57,436 bases of DNA, taken from the NCBI GenBank assembly GCA_031177765.1, contig JAPSKH010000012.1, positions 1-57,436 on the forward strand, read 5' to 3'. Of the stretch, positions 9,627-17,966 are shown in pieces; the first letter of the stretch is position 1, and every line of letters starts with the position of its first letter. Origin of the DNA: Microbacterium sp. GTDB lineage: Bacteria; Actinomycetota; Actinomycetes; Actinomycetales; Microbacteriaceae. The position numbers and the translations under genes are program-made. The notes beneath the pieces were generated by a model. It ran no database searches, was not told the DNA's origin, and worked only from the letters and a program-made list of their open reading frames with translations.

Positions 9627-10757
9627 ATGGCTGACATGGTGCACACCGTCGTGATCGCTCCCGACTCCTTCAAAGGCACGATCGGAGCAGCCGCGGCCGC
9701 GGCGGCTCTCGCGGACGGCTGGCGCCGCATCCGCGCGCACGACGCGGTGCGCCTGCTCCCGATGGCCGACGGCGGCGAGGGCACGGTGGACGCCTTCGGG
9801 GCGGCGGTGCCCGGTGCGCGTCGCGTGCCGGTGACCGTGACCGGTCCCGAGGGCACGCCGGTCGAGGCATCCTGGGTGCTGCTGCCGGGTGACGGCGAGG
9901 CGCCGCACGGCACCGGCGTCGTGGAGCTGGCCAACACGAGCGGCATCGAGCTCCTCGGCGCGCCGCCGCGGCTTCGCCCGCTGGATGCGCACACCCGGGG
10001 CTTCGGCGAGGCGATCCGAGCCGCGCTCGCGCACGGGGTGTCGCGTCTGGTGCTGGGCATCGGGTCGAGCGCGTCGACGGACGGCGGCACCGGCATGCTG
10101 GCCGCTCTGGGCGCCTCCTTCACGGATGCCGCCGGGCAGCCCATCCCGGACGGGGGAGGGGGCCTGGCCGAGCTCGCGGCCGCCGATCTGACCGGTCTGC
10201 CCGCGCTTCCCCCGGGAGGCGTGACGGTGCTCTCGGACGTGACGAATCCGCTGCTCGGGGAGCGCGGCGCCGCCGCGGTGTTCGGTCCGCAGAAGGGCGC
10301 GACACCCGCCGATGTCGCCGCCCTCGACGCCGGCCTGGCACGGCTGGCCCGACTGCTGCCCGCCGATCCGCATGCCGCCGGCGCCGGCGCTGCGGGCGGG
10401 ACGGGCTTCGCGCTGCTGGCGTGGGGCGCCCGTCTGGTCCCCGGCTCTCGAGCCGTGGCGGAACTGGTGGGGCTCCCGCAGGCGGTCGCCGAGGCATCCG
10501 TCGTCGTCACCGGCGAGGGGGCGTTCGACGGGCAGTCCGCCGCCGGCAAGGTGCCCGCGCACGTGGCTGCCCTCGCCGAAGGCGCGGGCGTCCCGGTCGC
10601 GCTCGTCGCGGGCCGGATCGCCGGCGACGCCGACGTGTCGGACTTCGCGGCCAGCGCCTCGCTGACCGAACTGGCCGGCTCACCTGCGGCGGCGATGTCG
10701 CATCCGGCGCACTGGCTCACGGAGGCAGGCGCCGCCCTGGCCCGCGCGCTGGGCTGA
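9627..10757 (+). CDS. glycerate kinase
   Basis: 376-aa member of the GlxK/GarK glycerate-2-kinase family. Seen: TVVIAPDSFKGT at the N-terminus, MADGGEGTVDAF (about 47-58), GIGSSASTDGGTGM (about 149-162), SDVTNPLLG and GEGAFDGQS in the C-terminal third. Makes 2-phosphoglycerate (or 3-phosphoglycerate) from glycerate, linking glyoxylate/aldarate breakdown to glycolysis. ATG 9627 is used; ATG 9636 (MVHTVVIAPDSFKGT) is an alternative. Alone in its transcription unit, ending at a convergent hairpin. Confidence 0.9.
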   Translation: MADMVHTVVIAPDSFKGTIGAAAAAAALADGWRRIRAHDAVRLLPMADGGEGTVDAFGAAVPGARRVPVTVTGPEGTPVEASWVLLPGDGEAPHGTGVVELANTSGIELLGAPPRLRPLDAHTRGFGEAIRAALAHGVSRLVLGIGSSASTDGGTGMLAALGASFTDAAGQPIPDGGGGLAELAAADLTGLPALPPGGVTVLSDVTNPLLGERGAAAVFGPQKGATPADVAALDAGLARLARLLPADPHAAGAGAAGGTGFALLAWGARLVPGSRAVAELVGLPQAVAEASVVVTGEGAFDGQSAAGKVPAHVAALAEGAGVPVALVAGRIAGDADVSDFAASASLTELAGSPAAAMSHPAHWLTEAGAALARALG

Positions 10758-10838
10758 TCCACGTCGCCGGGCGGCGGTGGCGAGCCCAGACACGCCGGCC
10801 GAGCCGACGCAGGTCAGTCCGACCGACACGCGGATCGG

Positions 10839-10860
10839 GCGCGGACGTGCCCGTCCGCGC
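10839..10860. terminator. bidirectional hairpin between glycerate kinase and aldehyde dehydrogenase genes
   Basis: GCGCGGACG-TGCC-CGTCCGCGC, a perfect 9-bp stem with a 4-base loop in the 136-bp convergent gap. No T-run on either side, as is common in GC-rich actinobacteria. Confidence 0.55.
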
Positions 10861-10893
10861 GCCGCGCGTCGACCCGCAGTCGGTCGCGTCGGC

Positions 10894-12333
10894 TCAGGGC
10901 ACCCGCAGCACGCCGTTGCGGCGGTGGGGCAGCGACGCGAGGGCGTCGTCGCGCAGCACCGCGGGCAGCAGCTCGGCCGGTGCATCCTGGAACACGACCG
11001 GCCGCAGGAACCGGCGGATGGCCGTCGCGCCGACCGAGGTGTGCAGCGACGTGGTCGCCGGCCACGGGCCGCCGTGGTGCTGCGACCATGTCACGGCCAC
11101 GCCCGTCGGCCACCCCGCGAACAGCACGCGGCCCACCCGGCGCTCCAGCACCTCGAGCACGTCGGCGACGTCGTCGCCGGGCTCGGAGTGCAGCGTCCCC
11201 GTCAGCGACCCCGGGACGGCGCGCAGCGCCGCCAGCAGCTGATCGGGCGAGGAGTACCGCACGAGCACGGTCACCGGGCCGAAGCACTCCTCGAGGAGCG
11301 TGTCCGGGCGGTCGACCACGGCCGCGGCATCCGTCGCCAGCACCACCGGCTGAGCGCCGTCGGTGGGACGGCCCTCAGCGACGACCGTGACCGACGGGTC
11401 GGCCTCGAGGTGGGCGACGCCGAGGGGGAAGGCGTCGGTGATCCGCTCGGTCAGCAGCGGACCGCCCTCGGCGTCCACGGCGAATCGCGCGACCAGGTCC
11501 TCGAAGCCGGCGCCCTCGGGCACGAACACGACACCGGGCTTCGTGCAGAACTGGCCGACGCCGAGCGTGAAGGACCCGACGAGCCCCTTCGCGAGCTCCT
11601 CGCCGCGCGCGCCGGCGGCCGCAGGAGTGATCACGACGGGGTTCACCGAGCCCAGCTCGCCGTAGAAGGGGATGGGGTCCGGGCGCCCCGACGCCAGGTC
11701 GAACAGCGCGCGCCCGCCGCTGACGGAGCCCGTGAAGCCCGCGGCCTGGATCACCGGATGCTGCACGAGGGCGTTGCCGGCCTCGCGGCCTTCGATGAGC
11801 GCGAGCGACCCGCGCGGGGCGCCGGCGCCCTCCAGCGCCTGCGCCATGATCTCCGCGGTACGCCGGGACAGGCGCGGGTGCCCGGAGTGCGCCTTGACGA
11901 TGACCGGGTTGCCGGCGGCGAGGGCGGATGCGGTGTCACCGCCTGCGACCGAGAACGCGAAGGGGAAGTTCGATGCCGAGAACACCGCGACCGGGCCCAC
12001 GCCGGTGAGCATGCGCCGCAGCTCGGGCCGGGGCGGCGTCGCCGAGGCGTCGGCGTCGTCGACGGTCAGCTCGAGGTAGGAGCCCTCCTCGAGGGCCGAC
12101 GCGAAAAGGCGCAGCTGCCCGGTGGTGCGGCCGACTTCGCCGGTCAGGCGCGCCTCGGCGAGGCGGGTCTCCTCGTGCGCGATCGCGACGAGCTCCTCGC
12201 CGTGCGCGTCGAGCGCATCGGCGGCGGCGCGGAGCCAGCTCGCCCGTGTCGCGGCATCCGATCGGCGCCACACCGGCGCGGCGGCGGCTGCCGCCTGGGT
12301 CAGCTGCTCGAGCTGTTCTGTCGTCGTGGTCAT
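10894..12333 (-). CDS. NAD(P)+ aldehyde dehydrogenase, 2-oxoglutarate-semialdehyde type
   Basis: 479-aa aldehyde dehydrogenase of the group that oxidises 2,5-dioxopentanoate to 2-oxoglutarate. Catalytic Cys263 in GQFCTKPG, general base Glu226 in YGELGSVNP, Asn122 in SNFPFAF; the FPFAFSVAGGDTASALAAGNPVIVKAH stretch and FCTKPG are characteristic of this branch. Start at ATG 12333 is backed by GAAAGGA upstream. It is the last step of the KdgD route and the distal gene of the uronate operon, separated from the dehydratase by 124 bp that hold a large hairpin. Confidence 0.88.
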   Translation of the reverse strand: MTTTTEQLEQLTQAAAAAAPVWRRSDAATRASWLRAAADALDAHGEELVAIAHEETRLAEARLTGEVGRTTGQLRLFASALEEGSYLELTVDDADASATPPRPELRRMLTGVGPVAVFSASNFPFAFSVAGGDTASALAAGNPVIVKAHSGHPRLSRRTAEIMAQALEGAGAPRGSLALIEGREAGNALVQHPVIQAAGFTGSVSGGRALFDLASGRPDPIPFYGELGSVNPVVITPAAAGARGEELAKGLVGSFTLGVGQFCTKPGVVFVPEGAGFEDLVARFAVDAEGGPLLTERITDAFPLGVAHLEADPSVTVVAEGRPTDGAQPVVLATDAAAVVDRPDTLLEECFGPVTVLVRYSSPDQLLAALRAVPGSLTGTLHSEPGDDVADVLEVLERRVGRVLFAGWPTGVAVTWSQHHGGPWPATTSLHTSVGATAIRRFLRPVVFQDAPAELLPAVLRDDALASLPHRRNGVLRVP

Positions 12334-12375
12334 CGGGAAGTCCTTTCGTCGGGGCATCCGCCGTCGGATCGGTGA

Positions 12376-12432
12376 CGAGAACGCCCGAGCCCGCCGGAAT
12401 CATCCGGACGGGCGGGGCGGGCTGGGTTCTCG
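12376..12432. terminator. imperfect hairpin between dehydratase and aldehyde dehydrogenase genes
   Basis: CGAGAAC (12376-12382) pairs with GTTCTCG (12426-12432), and GCCCGCC (12389-12395) with the G-rich run around 12411-12422. A stable interrupted stem inside the operon, possibly an attenuator or mRNA-processing element. Confidence 0.45.
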
Positions 12433-12457
12433 CGGAAGGGCATGGAAGGAGTCGGGG

Positions 12458-13591
12458 TCAGGTGAAGCGGAGGCCGAGGCCCAGGTGAGGCACCTCGGTG
12501 AGCGTGCCGTCGGCGATCCGCACGGGCGAGTCGTCCAGGAGCGCCCCGAGGCTGCCGAAACCGGCGTCCTCGACGTCCTCGGCCATCGGCTCGGGCGCGC
12601 CGGGCGTCGCCCGCAGCGCGAGCGCCAGCTGGCCCGACAGCTCGGGCAGCAGGTGCGGGTGGAGAGCGGCGCCGTACTCCGCGGCGATCGCGGCGATGCC
12701 GAGGAACGGCGTGATCCCGCCGACCCGAACGATGTTCGGCTGCACGATCTGGGCCGCGCCCAGCCGCAGGAAGTCGTCGAAGCGGTAGACGTTGTGCAGG
12801 TTCTCGCCCACCGCGACCGGGATGCCGCTCGTCGATGCCAGTCGACGGGACAGCTCGATGTGCCCGTACAGGTCGTCGGCGCGCAGCGGCTCCTCGATCC
12901 ACGACGGCGAGACCTCCGCGAGCAGCTCGAGCGCATCGGTGGCGCGGGCGAGGTCCCAGCGCTGGTTGGCGTCGATCATCAGCTGCCGGTCCGGGCCGAG
13001 CACCTCGCGCACGGCGCGCATCCGGTCGAGGTCCTCCGCGGCATCGGGCTTGCCGACCTTCACCTTGACCGCATCGAACCCGGCGTCGACCCACCGCCGC
13101 ACCTGGGCGACGAGCTCGTCGAGGGGGTAGTGCAGGTTCACGCCGCTGCCGTAGGTGCGGACCCGGTCACGCTGCCTGCCGAGGAAGCCGGAGACCGAGG
13201 TTCCGGCGGCGCGGGCCGCGGCATCCCACAGGGCGAGATCGAGTCCCGCGAGCGCGATCGTGGTGATGCCGCCGCCTCCGGCCTCGTGCAGGTGCTGCCA
13301 CAGCGCGCGCCACTGCTCTCCCGGCTCGCCCGAGCCGCCCACCGCGGCAGGCGCGATGTCGTGCTGCAGCAGGGCGAGCACCGCCTCCGCCCCGATCTGC
13401 GGCGTCCACGAGAATCCCCAGCCCTCACTGCCGTCCGAGCGCACCACGTGCGTCGCGACGACGCCGACCGAGGTGACGTCGGCCGCCCACGGGCGCGTGA
13501 GCGGCACGAGCACGAGGCGCGCGTCGAGCCCGGTGAGGGTTGTGAGGGTGTGCCCGCCGGACGAGGCCGAGGTCGCCGTTGGCAGTGTCAC
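12458..13591 (-). CDS. enolase-superfamily sugar-acid dehydratase (mandelate racemase/muconate lactonizing type)
   Basis: 377 aa with an N-terminal capping domain (about 20-140) and a TIM barrel. Catalytic KVK at 176-178, metal ligands Asp207 (LMIDANQ), Glu233 (WIEEP) and Glu263 (VGENLHN), and a HPH motif at 311-313 replacing the usual single histidine position. In context it likely dehydrates galactarate, glucarate or the matching lactone to 5-dehydro-4-deoxyglucarate. The exact substrate cannot be read from these motifs. GTG start overlapping the kdgD stop by 4 bp. Confidence 0.82.
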   Translation of the reverse strand: MTLPTATSASSGGHTLTTLTGLDARLVLVPLTRPWAADVTSVGVVATHVVRSDGSEGWGFSWTPQIGAEAVLALLQHDIAPAAVGGSGEPGEQWRALWQHLHEAGGGGITTIALAGLDLALWDAAARAAGTSVSGFLGRQRDRVRTYGSGVNLHYPLDELVAQVRRWVDAGFDAVKVKVGKPDAAEDLDRMRAVREVLGPDRQLMIDANQRWDLARATDALELLAEVSPSWIEEPLRADDLYGHIELSRRLASTSGIPVAVGENLHNVYRFDDFLRLGAAQIVQPNIVRVGGITPFLGIAAIAAEYGAALHPHLLPELSGQLALALRATPGAPEPMAEDVEDAGFGSLGALLDDSPVRIADGTLTEVPHLGLGLRFT

Positions 13592-14487
13592 AGCAGCGCC
13601 CGTCCCGCGGCGAGGATCTCGGCCAGGCGCTCCTCCTGCGCGGGGGTCGGGTCCACCAGCGGCGGTCGCACCGATCCGACGGGCAGGCCCGACAGGCGCA
13701 GGCCGGTCTTGATGAGCGAGACGCCGAAGCCCGGGGTCTCATCGCGCAGCCGCACCAGAGGCGCGTAGAACCCGTCGAGCAGGTCCGCCCGGCGCGCCTC
13801 GTCGCCCTCGGCGTAGGCGCGGTAATAGGCGTTGGCCACCTCCGGGATCATCGCGAACGCGGCCGACGAGTACAGCGGGATGCCGATGCCGCGGTACGCG
13901 CCCTGCGTGAGCTCGGCGGTGAGGAGTCCGTTGAAGAACGCGAAGTCCTCGCGGCCCTCGGCCGCGACCGCACGCACGATCTGCTGGGCGAGGCCGACGT
14001 CGCCGACGCCGTCCTTGAAGCCGACGATCTTGGGATTTCGCGCGAGGCGTCGCACCGTGTCGACGGAGTACTGGGCGTTCGCCCGGTGGTAGATGACCAC
14101 CGGAAGGTCGGATGCGGCCGCCACGGCCTCGACGTACGCGGCCAGACCCGCCTGCGGACCGCCCACGAGGTAGGGCGGGAGCACGAGGAGGGCATCGGCT
14201 CCGGCATCCGCCGCCGCGCGCGCGAGGGCGACCGCGTGGCCGAGAGGCCCGCCGGTCCCCGCGACCACGGGCACGCGGCCGGCCACCGTCTCGGTCGTGA
14301 CCTGCACGACGCGGACGGCCTCTTCGGTCGAGAGGGCGTGGAACTCGCCGGTTCCGCACGCGGGGAAGACGCCGCCGGGGGAGTGCTCGAGCGTCGTGGC
14401 GACGTGGCGGCTGAGGAGATCCTCGTCGACACGGCCGTCCGGATCGAACGGGGTGACGGGGAAGAAGAGGATGCCGTCGAACTTCAC
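13588..14487 (-). CDS. kdgD: 5-dehydro-4-deoxyglucarate dehydratase
   Basis: Class I aldolase-fold (DapA/NAL superfamily) enzyme converting 5-dehydro-4-deoxy-D-glucarate to 2,5-dioxopentanoate plus CO2. Schiff-base Lys158 in VGFKDG, Tyr133 in VIYHR, and GTGEF at 45-49 (where DapA-type enzymes have GTTGE) are diagnostic of KdgD. 299 aa is typical. GTG start 14487 overlaps the preceding gene's stop (GTGA) and its own end overlaps the dehydratase start. Product feeds the aldehyde dehydrogenase at 10894-12333. Confidence 0.93.
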   Translation of the reverse strand: MKFDGILFFPVTPFDPDGRVDEDLLSRHVATTLEHSPGGVFPACGTGEFHALSTEEAVRVVQVTTETVAGRVPVVAGTGGPLGHAVALARAAADAGADALLVLPPYLVGGPQAGLAAYVEAVAAASDLPVVIYHRANAQYSVDTVRRLARNPKIVGFKDGVGDVGLAQQIVRAVAAEGREDFAFFNGLLTAELTQGAYRGIGIPLYSSAAFAMIPEVANAYYRAYAEGDEARRADLLDGFYAPLVRLRDETPGFGVSLIKTGLRLSGLPVGSVRPPLVDPTPAQEERLAEILAAGRALL

Positions 14488-15434
14488 GCCAGCACGTCCT
14501 TTCGTGAGATGTCGGGGAGGGCGGCGTCCTGGCGGTCTGTCTCACCGAGCTCGACCCGCCAGGAGTGGGTCGGGCGCCAGCCGAGGACTTCGCGGGCCTT
14601 GGCATTCGAGAACGCCGGCGCCGTGCCGGTGAGACCGGCCGCCAGCCGCTCGCTGCCCGGCACGAATCGCGGCAGCAGCTCGGCCAGCGGGCGCCGTGCC
14701 AGGGCGTCGTCTGCGCCGACGAAGAAGACCTCGGCGTTCGGGATGTCCGGCAGCGCGGCCAGGAGCACGTCGACGAAGCCGGCGACATCCCGTGCGTCGA
14801 CGTAGTTGAACAGGGCGGGCGCGGAGAGGGCCGGATCGTCCAGGCGGTCGCGGACCGTGTGGCCCTGCTGCGTCGGCGCGCCGGCCCACTCCTCGGGCGC
14901 GATCACGAAGCACGGCCGGAACGCGGCGAACCGGGTGGCGTCGCCGGTCTGCCGCGCGAGCATCTGGATCGTCTGCTCGGCGAGGAGCTTGGACAGCCCG
15001 TAGGCGTTCCACGGCTTCGGCGGCGTGGTCTCATCGAGCGGGAACCGCTCGGGCAGCCAGCCCGCGGGGGCGTGGTAGCCGAGCACCGTCGGGCTCGACG
15101 CGGTGACCATCTTCGACACGCCCGCCGCGACGCCCGCCGACAGCACGTTGAGGGCGAGCGTCGCGTTCGTGCGGAGGATGACGTCTTCCGGTGCGCTGAA
15201 CGGCACGGCGATCGCGGCGAGATGGACGAGGGCGTCGGCCCGGGACTCCACGACGGCACGGGCTGCGGCATCCGCGTCGGTCAGGTCGACGGCGATCTGC
15301 GTGACGCCGGCGAGCTCGGCGGCGTCCGAGACGGCGCGGTCGAGCGACACGAGCTCGTGGCCGGCCGCGGCGAGACCGGCGACGAGGGAGCGGCCCAGCC
15401 GCCCGGCGCCGCCCGTGACGACGATGCGACTCAC
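14484..15434 (-). CDS. NAD-dependent epimerase/dehydratase family protein, probable uronate dehydrogenase
   Basis: Extended short-chain dehydrogenase, 316 aa. Rossmann motif VVTGGAGRLG (5-14), catalytic Ser113/114 region TASSPTVLGY, Tyr145 and Lys149 in YGLSKLLAEQ. Uronate dehydrogenases of this fold oxidise galacturonate or glucuronate to the aldarolactone, which fits the kdgD, dehydratase and aldehyde dehydrogenase genes behind it. Epimerase activity on a nucleotide sugar is the alternative. Coupled to both neighbours by GTGA overlaps. Confidence 0.75.
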   Translation of the reverse strand: MSRIVVTGGAGRLGRSLVAGLAAAGHELVSLDRAVSDAAELAGVTQIAVDLTDADAAARAVVESRADALVHLAAIAVPFSAPEDVILRTNATLALNVLSAGVAAGVSKMVTASSPTVLGYHAPAGWLPERFPLDETTPPKPWNAYGLSKLLAEQTIQMLARQTGDATRFAAFRPCFVIAPEEWAGAPTQQGHTVRDRLDDPALSAPALFNYVDARDVAGFVDVLLAALPDIPNAEVFFVGADDALARRPLAELLPRFVPGSERLAAGLTGTAPAFSNAKAREVLGWRPTHSWRVELGETDRQDAALPDISRKDVLA

Positions 15435-16780
15435 GAGTGCGCTCCCGCCCGGGCGTCGGCGGCGAGGAACCGGATGCCGAGATCGGCGACGCGCACCGGC
15501 AGGCCGGTCTCCAGCGACTGGTTCCCGGCGATGCCGACCGCGATCGAGCGGACGCCGTCGCGCCAGTCGGCGGGCCGCGCCAGCGGGTCGTCGCCGGGCC
15601 CCTCGAAGACGTCGGCGAGCAGGAGCGCGTCGCCGCCGCCGTGTCCGCCGTCGCCGCTGATGATCGGCACCTCGTAGGCCGCCTCCCAGTGCTTCTGCAC
15701 GAGAAGGCGCTCGCCCTCGGGACGCAGTGAGGCCGAGCCGCCCGCGTCGGTGGCCGAGGGGTCGAGCACCGGGTGGAGGCCCTCGTCGACGAGCACCGCG
15801 CCGCGCTCGACGACCTCGAGCTCGGCGCGCCCGCGCGTGCCGTTCACCGCGACGCGGTAGCCCTCCCACGGGGAGTGCGCGTTGAGGGAGTAGCTCAGTG
15901 TCGCGCCGGAGTCGTAGTCGACCACGAGGGCGAGGTTGTCCTCGATCGTGATGCCCTCGTCGAACACGTCGCGGTCGCGGATGTACCCGTCGTGCTGCTC
16001 GGCGTCGAGGTACAGCGCCTTCAGCCGCTCGTCCTGCCGCAGGTCCAGCTCGAACGCGTCCGCGCCGTCGTGCGTGCCGCGCGCGGGACGGTTGCGGATG
16101 CCGCGCGCCGCGGCGTTCTCGGCGCCGTAGAAGCGCAGCCCGCCCGAGGCGAACACACGCGTGGGCGAGGAGCGGATCCACCAGTTCACCAGGTCGAAGT
16201 GGTGACTGGCCTTGTGCACCAGGAGTCCGCCGGAGTGCACCTTCTCGCGGTGCCAGCGGCGGAAGTAGTCGGCTCCGTGCTTGGTGTCGAGCACCCACGA
16301 GAAGTCGATGCTCGTGACCTCGCCGATGGTGCCGTCCTGGATCACCTGGCGCAGCGCGCTGTTGCGCGGCGAATAGCGGTAGTTGAAGGTGATCACGACC
16401 TCGCGCCCGGTCCGGTCGATGGCATCCTCGATGGCCGCCGCGCTGGCCGCATCGATGGTGAGCGGCTTCTCGACGACGACATCGGCGCCGGCATCCAGGG
16501 CGCGCACGATCAGCGGCGCATGCAGGTCGTCGCGGGCGCACACGATGACGCGGTCGATCCTTTCGGTGCGGATCATGTCCTCGAGATCATCCGGCCCGTA
16601 CACCGCGGGGGCGGGATGCCCGGCGGCCACCACGCGGTCGACGTAGTACCGGGCCCGGACGGGGTTGGGCTCGCAGATCGCGACCAGCGAGGCGTCGTCG
16701 GCGTACGTGGTCGTGATCGCGTCGACGTACATCTGCGAACGGTGGCCCGCTCCGACGACGGCGTACCGGCGGTGACTCAT
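15431..16780 (-). CDS. Gfo/Idh/MocA family oxidoreductase
   Basis: 449 aa; N-terminal Rossmann domain with YAVVGAGHRSQMY (6-18), the EKPLTID motif (about 104-110) characteristic of the family, and a C-terminal alpha/beta domain with HHFDLVNWW (about 190-198). First gene of the uronate operon; AAGGAG four bases before the ATG. Presumably oxidises or epimerises a sugar or glycoside before the uronate steps. The substrate is unknown, and such enzymes act on free sugars, sugar acids or glycosides. Confidence 0.85.
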   Translation of the reverse strand: MSHRRYAVVGAGHRSQMYVDAITTTYADDASLVAICEPNPVRARYYVDRVVAAGHPAPAVYGPDDLEDMIRTERIDRVIVCARDDLHAPLIVRALDAGADVVVEKPLTIDAASAAAIEDAIDRTGREVVITFNYRYSPRNSALRQVIQDGTIGEVTSIDFSWVLDTKHGADYFRRWHREKVHSGGLLVHKASHHFDLVNWWIRSSPTRVFASGGLRFYGAENAAARGIRNRPARGTHDGADAFELDLRQDERLKALYLDAEQHDGYIRDRDVFDEGITIEDNLALVVDYDSGATLSYSLNAHSPWEGYRVAVNGTRGRAELEVVERGAVLVDEGLHPVLDPSATDAGGSASLRPEGERLLVQKHWEAAYEVPIISGDGGHGGGDALLLADVFEGPGDDPLARPADWRDGVRSIAVGIAGNQSLETGLPVRVADLGIRFLAADARAGAHS

Positions 16781-16791
16781 CTCACTCCTTC

Positions 16792-16806
16792 AGGAAACGT
16801 TTTCTC
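16792..16806. promoter_or_regulatory. LacI-type operator before the uronate operon
   Basis: AGGAAACGTTTTCTC, palindromic with one mismatch in the 12-bp core (16793-16804), 12 bp upstream of the operon's first start codon, i.e. at the start of the transcript. Confidence 0.65.
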
Positions 16807-16868
16807 AGGATACCATGCCGGCTCGCGGCGCGGGCCGGCTGCGGCATCCCCTGAAGCGGCAGGGGCGG

Positions 16869-17867
16869 TCAGGCGGGTGCGGGGCCCGTCGTGCCCCGCA
16901 CGGTGAGCTCCGGCTGCAGCGTGAGCGGATCCCCCGGCTCGGCGCCGTGCAGCAGATCCCGCATCCGCGACCACGCGTGGGTCCCCAGCTCCTCGGCCGG
17001 GACGGCCGCCGTCGTCAGCGGCGGAGTCGTGTAGCGCGCGAAGGGGATGTCGTCGAACCCGACGATCGAGAGGTCGTCGGGCACCCGGCGCCCCTGCGCC
17101 TGGACGGCGCTCAGCAGCCCCATCGCGACGAGATCGTTGAAGGCGAGCGCAGCGGTCGCTCCCGAGGCGAGCACCGCCTGGGCGGCGCCGGCGCCCGCCT
17201 CGAAGTCGACGCCGCAGGGGATCTCGGCGACCTCGGTGCCCGGGTGTGCGTCCACGAACTCCGCGATCGCCTCGAGTCGGGCGGCGTTGGCCACACTGAG
17301 CTCCACGCCTGCGAGGTACACGATGCGCCGGTGGCCGAGCTCGTGGAGATGGGCCAGCTCCGCGCCGAGCGCGCGACGGTAGTCGGCGCCGACGGCGGGC
17401 ACGGCGCCGGAGGTGCGGTTGACGAGCACCACCGGGCGCAGGCCCCCGACGAGGCTGTCGAGCTCCGCCTGCGGCAGGCGCGGCGCACACAGGATGACCC
17501 CGTCGGTGCGCCGGCGCGTGGCGCCCGCCAGCACGCGCTCCTCGTCCACCGATTCCGCGGAGTCGGCGACGAGCACGTGATAGTCGTCGGCCGCCGCCGC
17601 GCGGCTGAGACCCCGCAGGATCGCCTGGAAGGTGGGGTTGCCGAGGTCCGGCACGATCACCGCGACCGTCTGCGTGCGGCCGAGCACCAGACTGCGCGCG
17701 ACGGGACTGGCGGTGTAGTCGAGGGCGGCGGCGGCATCCCGCACCCGCTCGACGAGCGCGGGATCCACCGTCGGATTGCCGTTGAGCGCGCGCGAGACCG
17801 TCGAGAGCGAGACACCTGCGCGCGCGGCGACATCGGCGATCGTGACGCCTTTCGGTGAGCGTGGCAT
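16869..17867 (-). CDS. LacI-family transcriptional regulator (uronate operon)
   Basis: 332 aa. Helix-turn-helix VTIADVAARAGVSLSTVSRALN (about 8-29) plus hinge helix and sensor domain ending in the ligand/dimer signature DDIPFARYTTPPLTTAAVP. Perfect AGGAGG six bases before the ATG. Same strand and directly upstream of the uronate operon, which begins with a LacI-type operator; a similar palindrome at 17904-17915 precedes its own start, so autoregulation is likely. Confidence 0.92.
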   Translation of the reverse strand: MPRSPKGVTIADVAARAGVSLSTVSRALNGNPTVDPALVERVRDAAAALDYTASPVARSLVLGRTQTVAVIVPDLGNPTFQAILRGLSRAAAADDYHVLVADSAESVDEERVLAGATRRRTDGVILCAPRLPQAELDSLVGGLRPVVLVNRTSGAVPAVGADYRRALGAELAHLHELGHRRIVYLAGVELSVANAARLEAIAEFVDAHPGTEVAEIPCGVDFEAGAGAAQAVLASGATAALAFNDLVAMGLLSAVQAQGRRVPDDLSIVGFDDIPFARYTTPPLTTAAVPAEELGTHAWSRMRDLLHGAEPGDPLTLQPELTVRGTTGPAPA

Positions 17868-17901
17868 CCCAGGGCCTCCTTCCCGCCCAGCTTAGCGGGC
17901 C

Positions 17902-17916
17902 GAGAAAACGCTTCCT
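17902..17916. promoter_or_regulatory. LacI-type operator before the LacI gene
   Basis: GAGAAAACGCTTCCTC with core GAAAACGCTTCC (17904-17915), 37 bp upstream of the regulator's start codon. Confidence 0.6.
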
Positions 17917-17966
17917 CGCGGCTCCGTCGCGGGGCGTCGGAGCCGCGACCTCTCCGCGCGCAGTCG

